A stretch of 64,000 bases of DNA from Clitoria ternatea. Lineage: Eukaryota > Streptophyta > Magnoliopsida > Fabales > Fabaceae. Positions 34,731 through 47,858 of this stretch are shown here, in pieces (position 1 is the stretch's first letter; the number at the start of each line of letters is the position of its first letter). Below the pieces are notes generated by a model that was given only the letters and a program-made list of their open reading frames with translations, ran no database searches and was not told the DNA's origin. The position numbers were made by a program, and so were the translations under genes. Location of the stretch: positions 29,452,501 to 29,516,500 of the forward strand of contig CM075675.1 of assembly GCA_037962975.1 (NCBI GenBank). The letters run 5' to 3'.

Positions 34731-37700
34731 AACCAAAGAAAACTTGTTTTTTAATGAAAAGAGCGCTAATAATAATAATTATTAAATCTTAGAATTTTTT
34801 GGAATTATTGAGATTATAAGGGTTGGTTATTTAAACGCCAAAATGTGATTTTTAAATAGCGTATAAATTATTAAAATAATCATTATGAATTTACAAATTT
34901 CTGGCCTTGGGAACCAAAAATCGGTGATTGAATCAGAGCGTTCGATAAGCGTTTTGAGCTTTGGAATCGAGGATTCCAGGTATGGGGAGCATTATATTTA
35001 AATGTATAGATTATGAACGGATAATGAGATATAGGTTGATTATGAATTGATTGTGATTGTGTAATTTATTGATTGTGCTATATCCCCTTTGGATAACTGT
35101 TTCTGATATGAATTAATGTCTCGATGTCGTTGATATATGCTGTGTGATGACATGAAAATTAATGATTTTGTTGATAGTGAATTGGTGACTTATGTTGTTA
35201 ATTGCATTGGATTGCAATGAGTGATAATGATATTTGATAATGATGAGGATATTTGATAATGATAACTAATATTATATGTTGATGATTATTAAGCATGAGG
35301 TAGCTTAGTGAACATTATGTTGATAATTAATTATTGGTTGCTGCATGTTATGCTTGTTGATATGTTGAGATGAAACCCTTGGTGATGGTAACCAAGTGGT
35401 AGCTCCTGATGATGGTAATCAAGTGGTTTATTGATGATTCATAAATATTTGGCATGACATTTACATTCAGACACACACAGGACAACAAGGGGCCTGTGAT
35501 ACCGGCCCATATGGGAGGGCGACCTGATGGTACGGCACGGACCCTGTGGTGGCTTCTTTAGATTCCACAGCCGCCTTCGAGTGGGACTCAAGGCTGGCCC
35601 GTAGCACTACCATTGTCGTTGTGTGTGACCGTGTTGCTTGAATAGGCGAGCGGTTTGGTACCTACAAAATGGCCGAATCAGTTGGGAGCTGAGATATATT
35701 ATTTTATAGTGTAATTCCCAACGTTAGAGTCAGATCCACATGCATATGCATATACATATAAATATTGTGATTTTGAATGTTGTGGGACAGCTCATAGTAT
35801 ATGATAATTATGGTTTATTACATTTAAGGTAATGTAATCGTATTAAATGACAATATGTACGGTAGTGACTATGATGAATTATTGATTATGTTGGAACTAG
35901 ATATTTGATTAGTAAATTATGTTGAAGTTGGTTCAGTACCTATCATTTAATATATATATATATATATATGTATATATGTTCACCCCTAAGTTGTTGTCAT
36001 TTCCAGTGAACATGGACCGAGGCGGTGCTTGGTAATTGCTCGGTTGGAGTCGCTGTGGTCTTGGAGACCCATATATATATATATATATATATATATTTGT
36101 ATATCTGATGGGTATAGTATCGCCTTGGCCGACACTCTTGATACATATGTTATATGTTTGTATATAATGGAAAAATAGGTAGCTGATAACCTCATTAGAG
36201 GTTTCATAGTAGTTTTGTTCCTGAATGCGTACGCATAGAAATTAGTAGATTAAAAGTATATTATGTTATCGAATTATATATTCTTCCCAGTAATTTTCTT
36301 GAGAACTATATACCGATGCCTATATGTGTTTGGGTTTCTACGCAACCTGATAGATTCGCTAAAAATTGAAAAGAGTTTCCCCGCATTTTTATTAAATGGT
36401 TGTCACATATGTCGTAGTGAACTTGAATTGAGGAGAAGAGTGGTGAAAGGTTGTTATGTATGCCATGAGAATCCTTGAGAAGGATTGGTGCATATATGTA
36501 TATATTTGTATAGTTTTTATGTTATTGCTTTAGCCAACTTTTTTAACTTATGTACATATTTGTGTAGTGATTAGGTATCTCATAACCTCACTGGAGGTTC
36601 AGAATTTGTTTTGAATACCTACTTGTGAAGTCTAATAATGATTTAGTGACTCATACACATAATGTTGATAAGTAAATGTTTATGCCCAGAAATTGTGTAA
36701 TGATTTATGTGGTGTAATAGATATGAAATGGGCAGGTTTGTGGGGATGACATATAGCCTTGAACTTGATTATTGATGAGTGAGTATTGGTATATACATTA
36801 TAACCTTGGGATTGACATGGTTCATTTATTGTTAAGTTGGAGTGTATGCATGAGCAAGGAATTGATCAGGTTAGATTTGAATTTGTGAGATTTGGTTTGG
36901 TCCTATTTGGATGAGATTTGAGTGGTTTAGTTGTTGGTAATGGCCTAAAACGGCTTATATGCTTTTATGTGCATACCTATATCATTTTTGAAAATTTTGA
37001 GGTGTGGCTTGTGGCCACATGTCATAATTAGTAGGAAATAGCTTGTGTTAAAAATTGGTAGCATTCGGAGGTTAAATAAGCAAGATTGGTTGTGTGGAAT
37101 TTAGCCTGGGGGCCAATCTGCTGCAAATCTTGCTCAAGTGAGATTGGCTCACTTGAGCGAAACTCTAAGTAAAATAGAGGTTGGTTACTAGGTAAATTTC
37201 ACTTGACTGAAATTCAAAGAGGAGTATCTTGGAGGATTTTCGCTCAAGCTACAAAAATTTTACTTGGGCTAAAAAAAATTCTTTTTTTAATAAATTTTAT
37301 ACTTAAATTTTTTTGCTTTTTTAATAAGTGTTATAAATTACATATTATAAAAAGAATTAGAAAAGGTTAATGATTACCCTAAACCCTATTTAATTAAATG
37401 TTAGAATATTAATCTTAGTTTTTCATTCTTTATTGTTTTTTATAGGATTTTTTAAAAACTGTTTGTTTTTTAATATGATATTTTTAATTTGTAATTACAT
37501 TTATTATTTTAATAAAATCTTATAAAAAATGAATGCCTTCATTACACTTGTATTTATTTTTAGATAAAATTATGAATGTTTGTATGCGAAAGTCATTATT
37601 AATGGTGAACAATTATAAATGTTGTAATTAATTGAAATGATGAATTGATGATAATTGTTCTTGATATGAATTGGGTGAATTATGATGATGATGTTGTTGT

Positions 37701-38727
37701 AAGTGATTGCGAATCATTACTAATGGTGAACAATTATATTGAATGATGAAAGTGAATCATGGTGAAAGATGAGTGATGAATAATTATTGACAATGTGAAT
37801 GATGAATAATGATAATTATATTGATGCTAGTACGTGGTGATGGTAGCCATGCTAGAAATGCTATGTTGTTGTGAAACCCTTGATGGTGGTAATCAAGTGG
37901 TAACCCCTTAGTGATGGTAATTAAAAGGTTTTATTGTTGATATTGATGTCTAAACATAACATCTGCACAAATGCTATGATTGTTCCTTTTAGGATCCATA
38001 ACTGCTCTAGAGTTGGACTCTAGGGTCGGCCCACAACACCGATTATTAAGTTTCCATAGTTACTTAAAGTATGAGCGGTTCGGTACCGGTAAAAATATAA
38101 ATATGTGTTGAATTCTTTTATACTTCAGTATATCTCATCATTAGAGTCAGATCCACATGCATATGCATTAGTATAGTAGCATTGAGCTAGGTGAATTGTA
38201 ATATGGTAGATTATAATTGTTGTTGTGGGTAACCAAAAGTGTGTGATTGCATGAAATAGCAAAATGTATTTATGAATATGATGGGATGATGTAATTTTAC
38301 TGGAATGTTGTATGATCGTGTAATCCAGTCAATATTGTCATTTAATATATGGTTGCTCATCCCTACTATTTTTGTATCACGGTGAACTTCGCAGATGACG
38401 AGATTGGTGAAATGGAAGCCTTTGCATTGAGTTTGGAATGGATGAAGTAGAAGTTAGTGCATGGCAAGAAGAAACCTTTTCTTTTATTTTGTATCTTCTT
38501 AGTGAGGAGAAGGGAATATAAATTAGTTTTAATGTTTTAGGGGTTTTTTTTGGTCATTTGGCATGTTTAGTTAACTCTTGAAACTAATATGATAATTTTA
38601 AGTTACCATAAACCTAACAGATTAATTTCTTAATTAACTTACCCCATCAATTTATAATTAATGAATATAAATTTATTATTTGGTTTCTAACCATTTATCC
38701 CTAGATTTTAAATTGGGATGTTACAAA
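34731..38727 (+). mobile_element. Long Ty3/gypsy LTR sequences, plus orientation (two joined passes)
   Basis: First pass: CCAGGTA block at 34975, hairpin block 35470-35600, CATGCATATGCA near 35740, GTGCTTGGTAATTGCTCGG at 36025 and a CTCAAGTGAG/CTTGAGCGA cluster at 37130-37270. Second pass: TGGTGATGGTAGCCATGCT near 37835, hairpin 38007-38023, GGTTCGGTACCGGTAAAA at 38074 and CACATGCATATGCA near 38151. The end AAATTGGGATGTTACA at 38727 resembles an LTR terminus. The last 160 bases match the inverted LTR end at 47450-47594, so the junction may join segments of opposite orientation. No coding frame is seen. Confidence 0.45.
36071..36097. repeat. (AT)n microsatellite in LTR
   Basis: AT run of about 27 bases; a second run of about 20 bases lies at 35950-35969. 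Confidence 0.9.
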
Positions 38728-39274
38728 CATCATTTCTCTCATTTTCATTTTTCACATTTCAAAAAGTTTTCTAAATTTTTTATTTTCTGAAAAAGTATGA
38801 AAAATTGTAAAAATATATTCAGATACTAAAAACCAAAAAACATATTTTAAAAAAATTCACATCCGTCCTAGGATGTCCCCACATGACTCTACGGGTCCCT
38901 AAGAACATATGATAGGCTAGGGAGTTTTAAAATTGCTCAAAGAAAATTTTTTCAGCACGTTGGTTCCCAGCGCACTACCTAGTAATTTGTGTTAAATTGG
39001 AGCTACACAACTCCAATCGTGATGAATCTAATTGGTACACCTATGTAACTTAAATGCCTATGATTATTATGAAGAAGTCGAGGGCTAATTATGCCCTTAA
39101 GACTTCCTAATTCATGAAATTGTAGAACCAGTCCAGTTGAAATTTTCATCCTGAATACCCTGTAGTATTTTGGGCATAACCCAGGCTACCGACCTCCGGT
39201 TGACGTGATTCTAACGATAAAACGTCTGTAGAAAAATTATCTATAACTTTTGTGAAGAAAGAAAAACTGAATCA

Positions 39275-39490
39275 AATCTCGCTTGAGCGAGATTTTGACA
39301 GAAACAACACCTGTGAGGCTCGCTCAAACGAAAATACTTTCGCTTAAGCAAAAATTTGGCAGAAACCAACCATTTGTTACTTGCTTGAGTGAGATTATCC
39401 TTACTTGAGTGAGATTTGTCCAGAAAACACCCCCAAAATCATACATAGGCTCGCTCAAGTGAAAATTGGTTTGCTTGAGTGAAAATATCA
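39275..39490. repeat. CGCTTGAGCGA motif cluster (copy 2)
   Basis: At least eight variants of TCGCTTGAGCGA or its complement in about 215 bases, in pairs of opposite orientation separated by A/T-rich linkers. Confidence 0.8.
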
Positions 39491-40272
39491 ACATTTAAAC
39501 CTCAAACCAACTTTCGGCCTACTTATTTTGTGTGTTTCAACTCCGATTGCTATGAAACTTCATGGGCACTATATTTTCCCCATTCTAGAGTTGTTGGAGC
39601 AATTCATTTGTCAAAATTCCTGTGTATGACCAAGATATATGCAAAAATGTGTTTTGACCATTTCTAAGCTATAACATGCAACATAGGCTTCAAATCTCAA
39701 TGGAGTTAGTCCATTTCAATTCACACAAGTCCTAAATCATAAATATAACCTATTGGGACCATGCAGAGGTATCCAAACCTTATATAACGCATTTTGGCGT
39801 TTCTTATTTCTAATTATGCATGCTTTCGCTAAAATAACATTACATTTACCATTCTCAATGGCATTAACCTAACTTCAAATGCAATGCAATAGGTATAGTT
39901 CCCCGCCCATCATGTTCATTCAACTATAATATACATTGTACACAGTTCCTGGGCATAACATTCATCAATATCATCATATTGAAACCATCCATGGTTCACC
40001 AATCCTAAACATCATCGCATACCATCATGATCATTATAGTTCAACTGATCATCATATTCCAAACTATATATATGTACACCCTATACCATTATACAAAATA
40101 TGTGAGTATCCAAGACGAGCCGGCTAAGGCTTAGAAACAAAAGCTATACATGGGTCACACACACACACAAATGAATCCATCCTAGGATTGAACCATCACA
40201 AGCTTCACAAGTTATCAATAATGATCCTCGTGATCTAGGTTCACTGTAAAATAAGAATTAGTGCAATGGTGA

Positions 40273-40274
<2 letters not shown>

Positions 40275-40311
<37 letters not shown>
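40275..40311. repeat. (AT)n microsatellite
   Basis: AT run of about 37 bases inside the minus-orientation LTR. Confidence 0.95.
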
Positions 40312-40314
<3 letters not shown>

Positions 40315-42097
40315 TGACAAATATGAAATCAATTTCGACATTCCTCACATATGTAATCAATTTGATTCATCATATCACAATTGCCATTTAATTCAATACC
40401 ACAAACACATTCATATTATCATATCATGTCATACAATCACAATCATCCATAATATTTGTCTCACAGCATCTAATGATTATAATGGCTACCTCGCAACTTC
40501 CAGTATTCATCAATGGATGTCCCGCAACTCATTGATGTAGCAATGGCTACCTCGCAGCTATGTAACATATGTGGATCTACTTTAACGATGGGATATCAAA
40601 TACAACAATACATTTCAGCTCCTAGCTGATCCGGCTGTTTTATAGGTACCAAAACGCTTGCCCACTCACGCAACACAGTCACCCCCAACAATAGCGGTAG
40701 TGTTGTATGCTAGCCTTGAGTCTCACCCAAGGTCTTTTGTGGAATCCCAAGAAACCACCACAGGATCTAAGCCCTCCCATATGGGCCAGCATTACAGGCG
40801 TCCTGTAAACTCTAAAATGCACATGCTATGCATAAACATCAATCATATTCCATTCTTATCATCAATTAAGCTACTCTAGCTTGCCTCTAACATCAAATAC
40901 ATGTCATATCACATCATCTCAATTCAACCAGTGCATAGCAAGCAAACCAATTTATTTATCAACTTCAATACATCATAATTATCAATCGCACATAAGAACA
41001 GATTTATAAGCAAATCATCATCACTATATATCATCGCGTATCTCACACAAGATAAATACAATAGGGGATAACCACACAATTCCATACGTTTCATTAGCAT
41101 ATAATCAAGCATATCAATAACACATTGAACTATCCCTTAATCCGTTCCTAACTCATGCATTTAAGATATATAATACTCTCCCTACCTGGAATAGATGATC
41201 CCAGAAGCCCGGAAAGCCTTCTAACACGCCTCCGATCGCTAACTCGTAAACCCAATAATTCCTAAAACCATTAACACTAATTTTTAACAACTCATAAGCC
41301 ATTAAATTCGCACTTGACACCACAATTTACTAATCCATACTTATTCAGTAATTTATAACTCACCGAAACGTGCCGACAGTTTCGTTACGTGCTTCTGGTA
41401 AGGTCCCCAAGCTATCCAATAATTCAAACCACTCCAAATAATTTCGAAATGAACGGACACTTAAACCCCAAATGTGCCAAGCTGCCCCACAATGTGCAAC
41501 TACTTCGAAACCACCTAAAATTCATAGAAATAGCCATTATTAAGCTCACAATTCACGGAATTGGGATAGGAAAGCAAATGGGTGCCTTTGGAGCTTACTA
41601 AAATGGAAGGAAATCGAAACTCGGAAGTTATAAACGCTACCCAAGCGCAAGAAACAACTCTAACACCCTTAAAACGCACGAAATTGTAGAAACCAAAGAG
41701 TGAGGTTCAGAGATTGTTCAAGGACAAAGGTGGGTTCAACACATACCTCCAATAACCAAGAAATTGAAGCTTTTCTTATACTCCCATGGCTGCCACACAC
41801 AAGAGCAAGGAAGAAGAACAAGCAATTTCACCTTAGCTTAAATAAATTGAGAGAAAAAGGTGGAAGATTGAAGTGATAAGCCACGGGAGAAAAAGAGGGA
41901 AGATGGCAATGTTCTATTCCTTGCATGCGAGAAAGGCAAACATGAACTGAGAAGGAAAAGTGAAATTTGGCACATAATACTTCATTAAGGGCAAATAAGT
42001 AACTTCACATAAATTTTTTAATTAATTAATTATAACAACTCAATTTAATTACTGATTAACTTAAGATTAACCACTAATCAAGATTACGATGTTACAA

Positions 42098-43385
42098 AAT
42101 ATAACTAATTTTTTATTTTATTTATTTTTTCTTTCACATTTTTTATTATTCTCATTTTAAAAAAATTTAGAATACTCTCCCATTTTTATAATAGAAAAAT
42201 TTGGATAATTCTTCAAATAATAGTTGCTTTATGAAAAAAAATTTGAAATACCACGCTTTTCATTTTTCAGACATTTTCTTTAAAAATTAGGGATATAAAC
42301 ATATTTTGTATTTTCCTATATATTCTTAAAATATTTTCTTAAAAAAAAACATGCTAATTATACACCCCTCCACTTATCTAATTTCTTTTAGTGTAAAATT
42401 GTAGTTTTTCAGATTTTCAAGTTAAATATTTTAATGTTTGATTTTGTTAACGTACATATTAGAAAATAAAAATAATTTTTTTTATTAAAAATTTTACCGG
42501 ATGCATCTTGATATTATGAAAAGACGGAATCTGTTACTGCGTCAATTAAAATAATAGTACTTTTTTACTTTTTAATTTTATGAGATATAATAAAGGTATA
42601 TATTAAAATTAGTTTAACGTTTTTTAAAGTTAGTTAAATGTTTAATTAAAAAAAAGTTAGTTAAATGTTTAACGTCTAGGGTGGTTTTTAGTTTATAATT
42701 TTTCTGTATTTTTAAAATTATAAAGTTAGTTCAAGAGCTCAAAATTTAAAATAATAAATTGATTTTATTGATTTGTAAAATATAATTTTCAAACTGTTTT
42801 TAAAATATGGTTAAAAAATAAAATTATTTTATTGAAATAATTTTTTTTTATAAAAATATCACCTAAAAACTCGTCACCACTCACTCCATACATGTCCTTA
42901 GCTTTCCCTATTCCCAAGTACTGTGTCTGAGTGGCAGCCACCTCTCTTATTGAGTATGTACCTTCATCATTATTCAATCAATAATACCTCCCCATTATTC
43001 AATCAATAATACTTCATCTTTCTTTTTAATTTTTTATTAACACTTAAATATTTTTTCTGATTTTAAAATATTTTTTCATTTTAAAAAATTAACAAAAATT
43101 TATATTTTTAAATTAAATATTTAAAATAATTCAAAATATACCATTTAAATCAGTTTGTATTACGAATCGATTTAAAAATTATATTTTAAATCGAGAACTA
43201 ACGAAAAAATTGATTTAAAATATAATTTTAAATATGTTTTGTGATAATGGATTTTAAAATCTAAGTTTTTGTTAATTTTTTTATTAGAAATTACTATTTT
43301 AAAATCATGTCAGAACTTAAAAGGGTAAATTGAAATAAGAAAATGTTTAAAATTAAAATAAGATATAAAATAAACATAAGAGATG

Positions 43386-43417
<32 letters not shown>

Positions 43418-44514
43418 TCTTTATTAAGAATTAGCATATTTGTTATATTTTTTATATGTAATAGAATGATTGTAGTTATTATATCAAAGGACCTGTTTGT
43501 TTAAGCTTATTTTTAAGTGTATTTAAAAAATATTTTTTAATAAACACTTTTTTAATAAGCTGATCAGAGTTGCTTCTTAAACAACTTTTATGTATTTTTA
43601 AAACTTTAAACAAATATATTAAAATTTAAAATAAGTAATTTTTTAATTAAGAAAATACTTATCTCTTAAAATAAGTTTAAAAAAATGAGTCCAAAATTGA
43701 AAAAGAGAAGCTAAAAAGAGGATTTTTTTTAAAAATTGAATAAATAAGGAGGATTTTAAATTTTATATATATATCGTGATCCATGGTTTGTCTTGTCTTC
43801 GTTTTCTTTCTTATATTTATCTCTTCACCCAAACCAAAGTTTTTAAAAAACGATTTTTAAATTAAATAGCACTATTGCACTCACTCAATAGACAATTATT
43901 ATAAATAATGGTGATCTCGTTTCGTGAACTCATAAATGTGTCAAGAAATGTGCATAGATACGGACTATAGTTGAAAAGGTCGTGAGATTATTTTACTAAT
44001 TTAATTTTTTTTGACAAAAATAATTGTTTGCTGAAAAAAGTTTATCGGTGGTTTTTAGCCTTTTTTAAATATTATATGAAGGCTATATGTGTAAAGATGA
44101 TAAGTTGTGATTTAAGTTAGATTATACTTTCTTTTTAAATTTTTATTTAAGGAAAAAATGTTGTTTATATTATTAAAAAGTATTAATTGTACCTTTTATA
44201 ATAGTACTATTATTCATATTACAAGCAAATAAAACTTTAAGAGCAATAAATAAGAGAGAACAATTAACTCTTTTATATTCTCTTTATAAGATAATCCATA
44301 CATATTAAAAATATATATTAATGTACGAATTTTATAAAAAGACATTGTAAATTTTAATTTTATTCTCATTTAAATTCAAATTCTACTTTATAATAGTAGC
44401 ATTTTTAAAGTAAGGGTAAATATGACAAACGTCATTAAATATTTTTAGGCAGATGAGTTTTGTCAAAGAACACTTAAACACTTTTTTTCTTTATTTTATA
44501 TGTGAGCATCTAAT
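42098..44514. other. AT-rich spacer with small repeats
   Basis: No gene supported. Contains a tandem pair of AGTTAGTTAAATGTTTAA units (about 42631-42675), a tandem pair of ATTATTCAATCAATAATAC units (about 42968-43011) and an (AT)n run (43386-43413). A TTGTTTAAGCTTATTTTTAA stretch near 43497 resembles ends of common plant MITEs, without a demonstrable partner end. Confidence 0.5.
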
Positions 44515-44526
44515 GCTCTGATATCA
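44515..44526 (-). other. Primer-binding-site-like sequence (tRNA-Met type)
   Basis: In minus orientation TGATATCAGAGC differs by one base from the standard TGGTATCAGAGC. It lies about ten bases beyond the LTR end at 44536, slightly far for a PBS. If right, the LTR at 44536-47594 is a 5' LTR whose internal region, to the left, has decayed. Confidence 0.5.
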
Positions 44527-44535
44527 TTAAAAAAT

Positions 44536-47500
44536 TATAACACTTATTTAATAAAAATGTAGAATTTTTTTTTCAAATTTTGTGAATCCAATATGGTCGC
44601 TTAGATGCTCCAAAACACTGATTAAATTAACCTAAAAAGGTTAGGCGGAATCTGGGTGAGAAGCTAACATTTTTCAGAAAAATATGGAGGCCAAAAGTTA
44701 CTGTGTAATCGTTTACACCACCTATGTAATCGATTACCAACAACTAAAAAAAATCCACATGTCAGGGTGCATCTGTGTAATCAATTACCAAAGTCTATGT
44801 AATCGATTACTCGCGAGCAACATGTGTAATTTTTAGGTTTGCTCTCTGGTAATCGATTAATAGATTACCACCACCCAGACTGTAGAATTTTAGCCAAGGG
44901 CTAACTTCCGCAAACCCTATCTTGCCAATTGGACCTCCGAATGCTACCAACTTTAATGCAAGTTATTTTACATCAACTATGATCTGTGGCCACCACCAAC
45001 ACCTTAAAATTCTAAAAAATGAGAAAGATATGTGCAAAATTGCATTTAGGCTATTTCTAGCAACCTAACAATTTAACTCCCATTCAAATAGGACCAAACC
45101 AAGTCTCATACTTTTCAAACACTTTATAGGGTCTACCAAACCTATCTAAAAGTTCCAGAACCCCACAGATCCAAGTCTAGCCTATCCAATTCCTAATAAA
45201 TCACATGATTTCTCCATAACCAACATACCATTTCATTTGGTTTCAACACTATATAGCATTTCCATAATATTCATTCGACTTGTATAAATCTAGCATACGC
45301 AAAACCTGCCCATTACGTATGTGCAATAATATCATTATCATCATCTCATCAATTCCTAGGAATATCTGACATTAATTCATCAACATTATGCATATGATTA
45401 CTATATCATTATCCATATCCATAATTAGGCATCAAATATATATTAAACTTTCATAAGGTTGTCAGATACCTAATCCAATATACACATATATACATAAATT
45501 AGAAGAGCCGCCAAGGCATATAATTCTCAAAACTATACAAATATATATTTAAACTAATCCTTCTCAAGGATTATCATAGCATCCATAATGGCCATTCACC
45601 ATTCTTCTCCCCATTCAAGGTTTATTGAAATAAAAATGGTTAAGGGTGAGAATATATATGTTAAATGACAAATACAAAACTTGACTTGCCATAATATACA
45701 ATGTTTATCTAATTCAGGTACAATTCATTCCATCATCATCATAATCATCACATTTTATTCATTTATCAATTCATCACAATTCATCATTATAACATTGTCA
45801 TTTAAGATATCTAAATATCCTCATCATAAATACATTATTCACAGTCATAATCATCATCAATAGCTGCCCTGCGACATTTCTATCTCAATCACTATTACTA
45901 AGGCATATGTATGTGGATTCGACTCTACTGATGTGATTAATACTGCAGTATTAGAATTTTCTCAACATGTATCTAAATCTTTTTACCAGTATCGAACCGC
46001 TCGTCCATTTGCAATACCATTCACTCCAAGTGACAACGATACCTCAACTCAGGTATTGCAGACCGACCTTGAGTCCAACTCAAAGGCAGCTATGGAATCT
46101 GAAGAAACCACCACATGATCTATGCTTATCCAAAGGTTCCCTCCTATATGGGCCGACAACACAGGCCCCCTATAGTCCTGTGCACGTCCTTTATGTAATG
46201 CTTTGTTAAACAGCTTTATCAAACATCAATAAACCACGTGATTACCATTACCAGGGGTCACTGCTTGGTTACCATCACCAAGGGTCCACATGCAATCCAA
46301 TAATCAAGCATAACATTTATCAAATCAATTCAAATACAACTATACACGTTCTTAATTCACATAATTTATCATTATCAAGCATTCTATGTTTTCTTATGCA
46401 TCCTTATTCATTATTAATCATAATCATCAATCCATCAAACAATAACATATATATGAATGAATTCCAATAAATTGTAATAATCATCAAATCACATCGATAA
46501 TAATATAAAAATTAGATATATTATCAATTCAATCATATATCATCATTATCATTAATTTTCATCAAGACATCAAATAAATCATCATACATAACATAACCAT
46601 ATCACCTATCCGTTTAAAATTTATGCATTAAAAAATTAATACTCCCCTACCCTAAATCCAAAATTCCCAAGCTCAATATCACATTCTGGCTCAATTCCGA
46701 CACGAACCTACAATCGAAACATAACCCCAAAGTTCTCTGATTAACTAACTGATTACTAAACTCATATAATTTAACCATTTTCTAACTTATCGGAAACCCA
46801 AAACATTGTAAATATCATTAATTCAAAAAAACTATGAAGATTCAGAAGATTACGATTTATTGAACATCATTGACAGGCTCCGAAACATCAATTCAGCAAG
46901 TCCTAATGCAGCTCATTATTTCGTAATAACTCTAAAGCTTCCTAAAACCATGAAATTAAAGAAATTAACATTGAACATTAAGAGACCAATCCAATTGCTA
47001 AAATGGGTCATTCCAAAGCTTACCAACAATGGCAAAATTAAAGAACCTTAGCCTTCTAATGCTGCCCACACTTGGAATTGGTTCTAGAATTACTAAAATC
47101 ATCAATTGGAAGAATTTAGAGATGAGATTCGAGAAGCAAGCCAACAATCAAGAATGGGGTGTATGGAACTCACCTTGGCATTTGGAAAATGAAGAACCCC
47201 TTAACCTTTTATGGCTGCCTGTGAAGAGATGAAAGGAAATAAAGCTTGAAATTGGTCTTGATTCAATGAAAGAATCACAAGAAATGGTGAGGTGGAGGAG
47301 GTGGTGTCTCGAGCGGAGAAGAGATGAGGAAGAAGTGAATTAAGTGTTGCCTTCACCACATGCGCAAGTGAGAAAAAGTGGAAGTGATGAATTAGATTAA
47401 TTTAGCATTAAGGGCAAAATAGTTATTTTACTCGTCCGGTTAATTTTTGAAACTAATCTGGTAACTCCAAGTTACCCAAAATTACCTAGATAAATTTCAA

Positions 47501-47594
47501 GAATTAACGTACCTCTTCTTTAATTAATTTAACATTCCCAATTAATTATCAAATTAATAAAAGTTAACTAATAATTAAAAATTAGGATATTACA
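44536..47594 (-). mobile_element. Long Ty3/gypsy LTR, minus orientation, with GTAATCGATTAC cluster
   Basis: The right end AATTAGGATATTACA (47594) is the LTR start in element orientation and matches 28145 onward. Inverted landmarks: hairpin 46067-46086, ACTGCAGTATTA near 45943, CACATATATACAT near 45483, and 44930-45160 matching inverted 36860-37080. It is about 3.06 kb. The left end TATAACAC is a decayed TGTAACAC. Where its relatives carry CGCTTGAGCGA repeats, this copy has TAATCGATTA repeats. Confidence 0.6.
44706..44880. repeat. GTAATCGATTAC palindrome cluster
   Basis: Six or seven variants of the palindrome GTAATCGATTAC within about 175 bases, at the position in the LTR that holds CGCTTGAGCGA repeats in sister copies. 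Confidence 0.85.
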
Positions 47595-47780
47595 TTATAA
47601 ATAGGAACGAAAACAGTAAAAGTTAACATTATCCACATTTCTTAATATGTGTGGTTTTTGTTTTTCTTTGAACATTTAATAAAAAAGTTTGTTAGAGAAA
47701 ATAGTCTTACTAAATAAAAAAGCTTATTTTAATAGCTTATGACATTCTAAAAAATTACTTGTAGCAATTCAACTTACAAC

Positions 47781-47858
<78 letters not shown>

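Larger units (their letters stand above)
38852..42097 (-). mobile_element. Long Ty3/gypsy LTR, minus orientation, uninterrupted
   Basis: About 3.25 kb, collinear with 19745-25771 once the solo LTR there is removed. The left edge TTCACATCC(G)TCCTAGGAT and the right end ATTACGATGTTACA match. Contents: CGCTTGAGCGA cluster 39275-39490, (AT)n 40275-40311, inverted ACCGGTAAAA-type block near 40640, hairpin block 40700-40810, CCTACCTGG near 41186, and a purine-rich 5' side at 41690-41990. No attached coding region. Confidence 0.6.
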
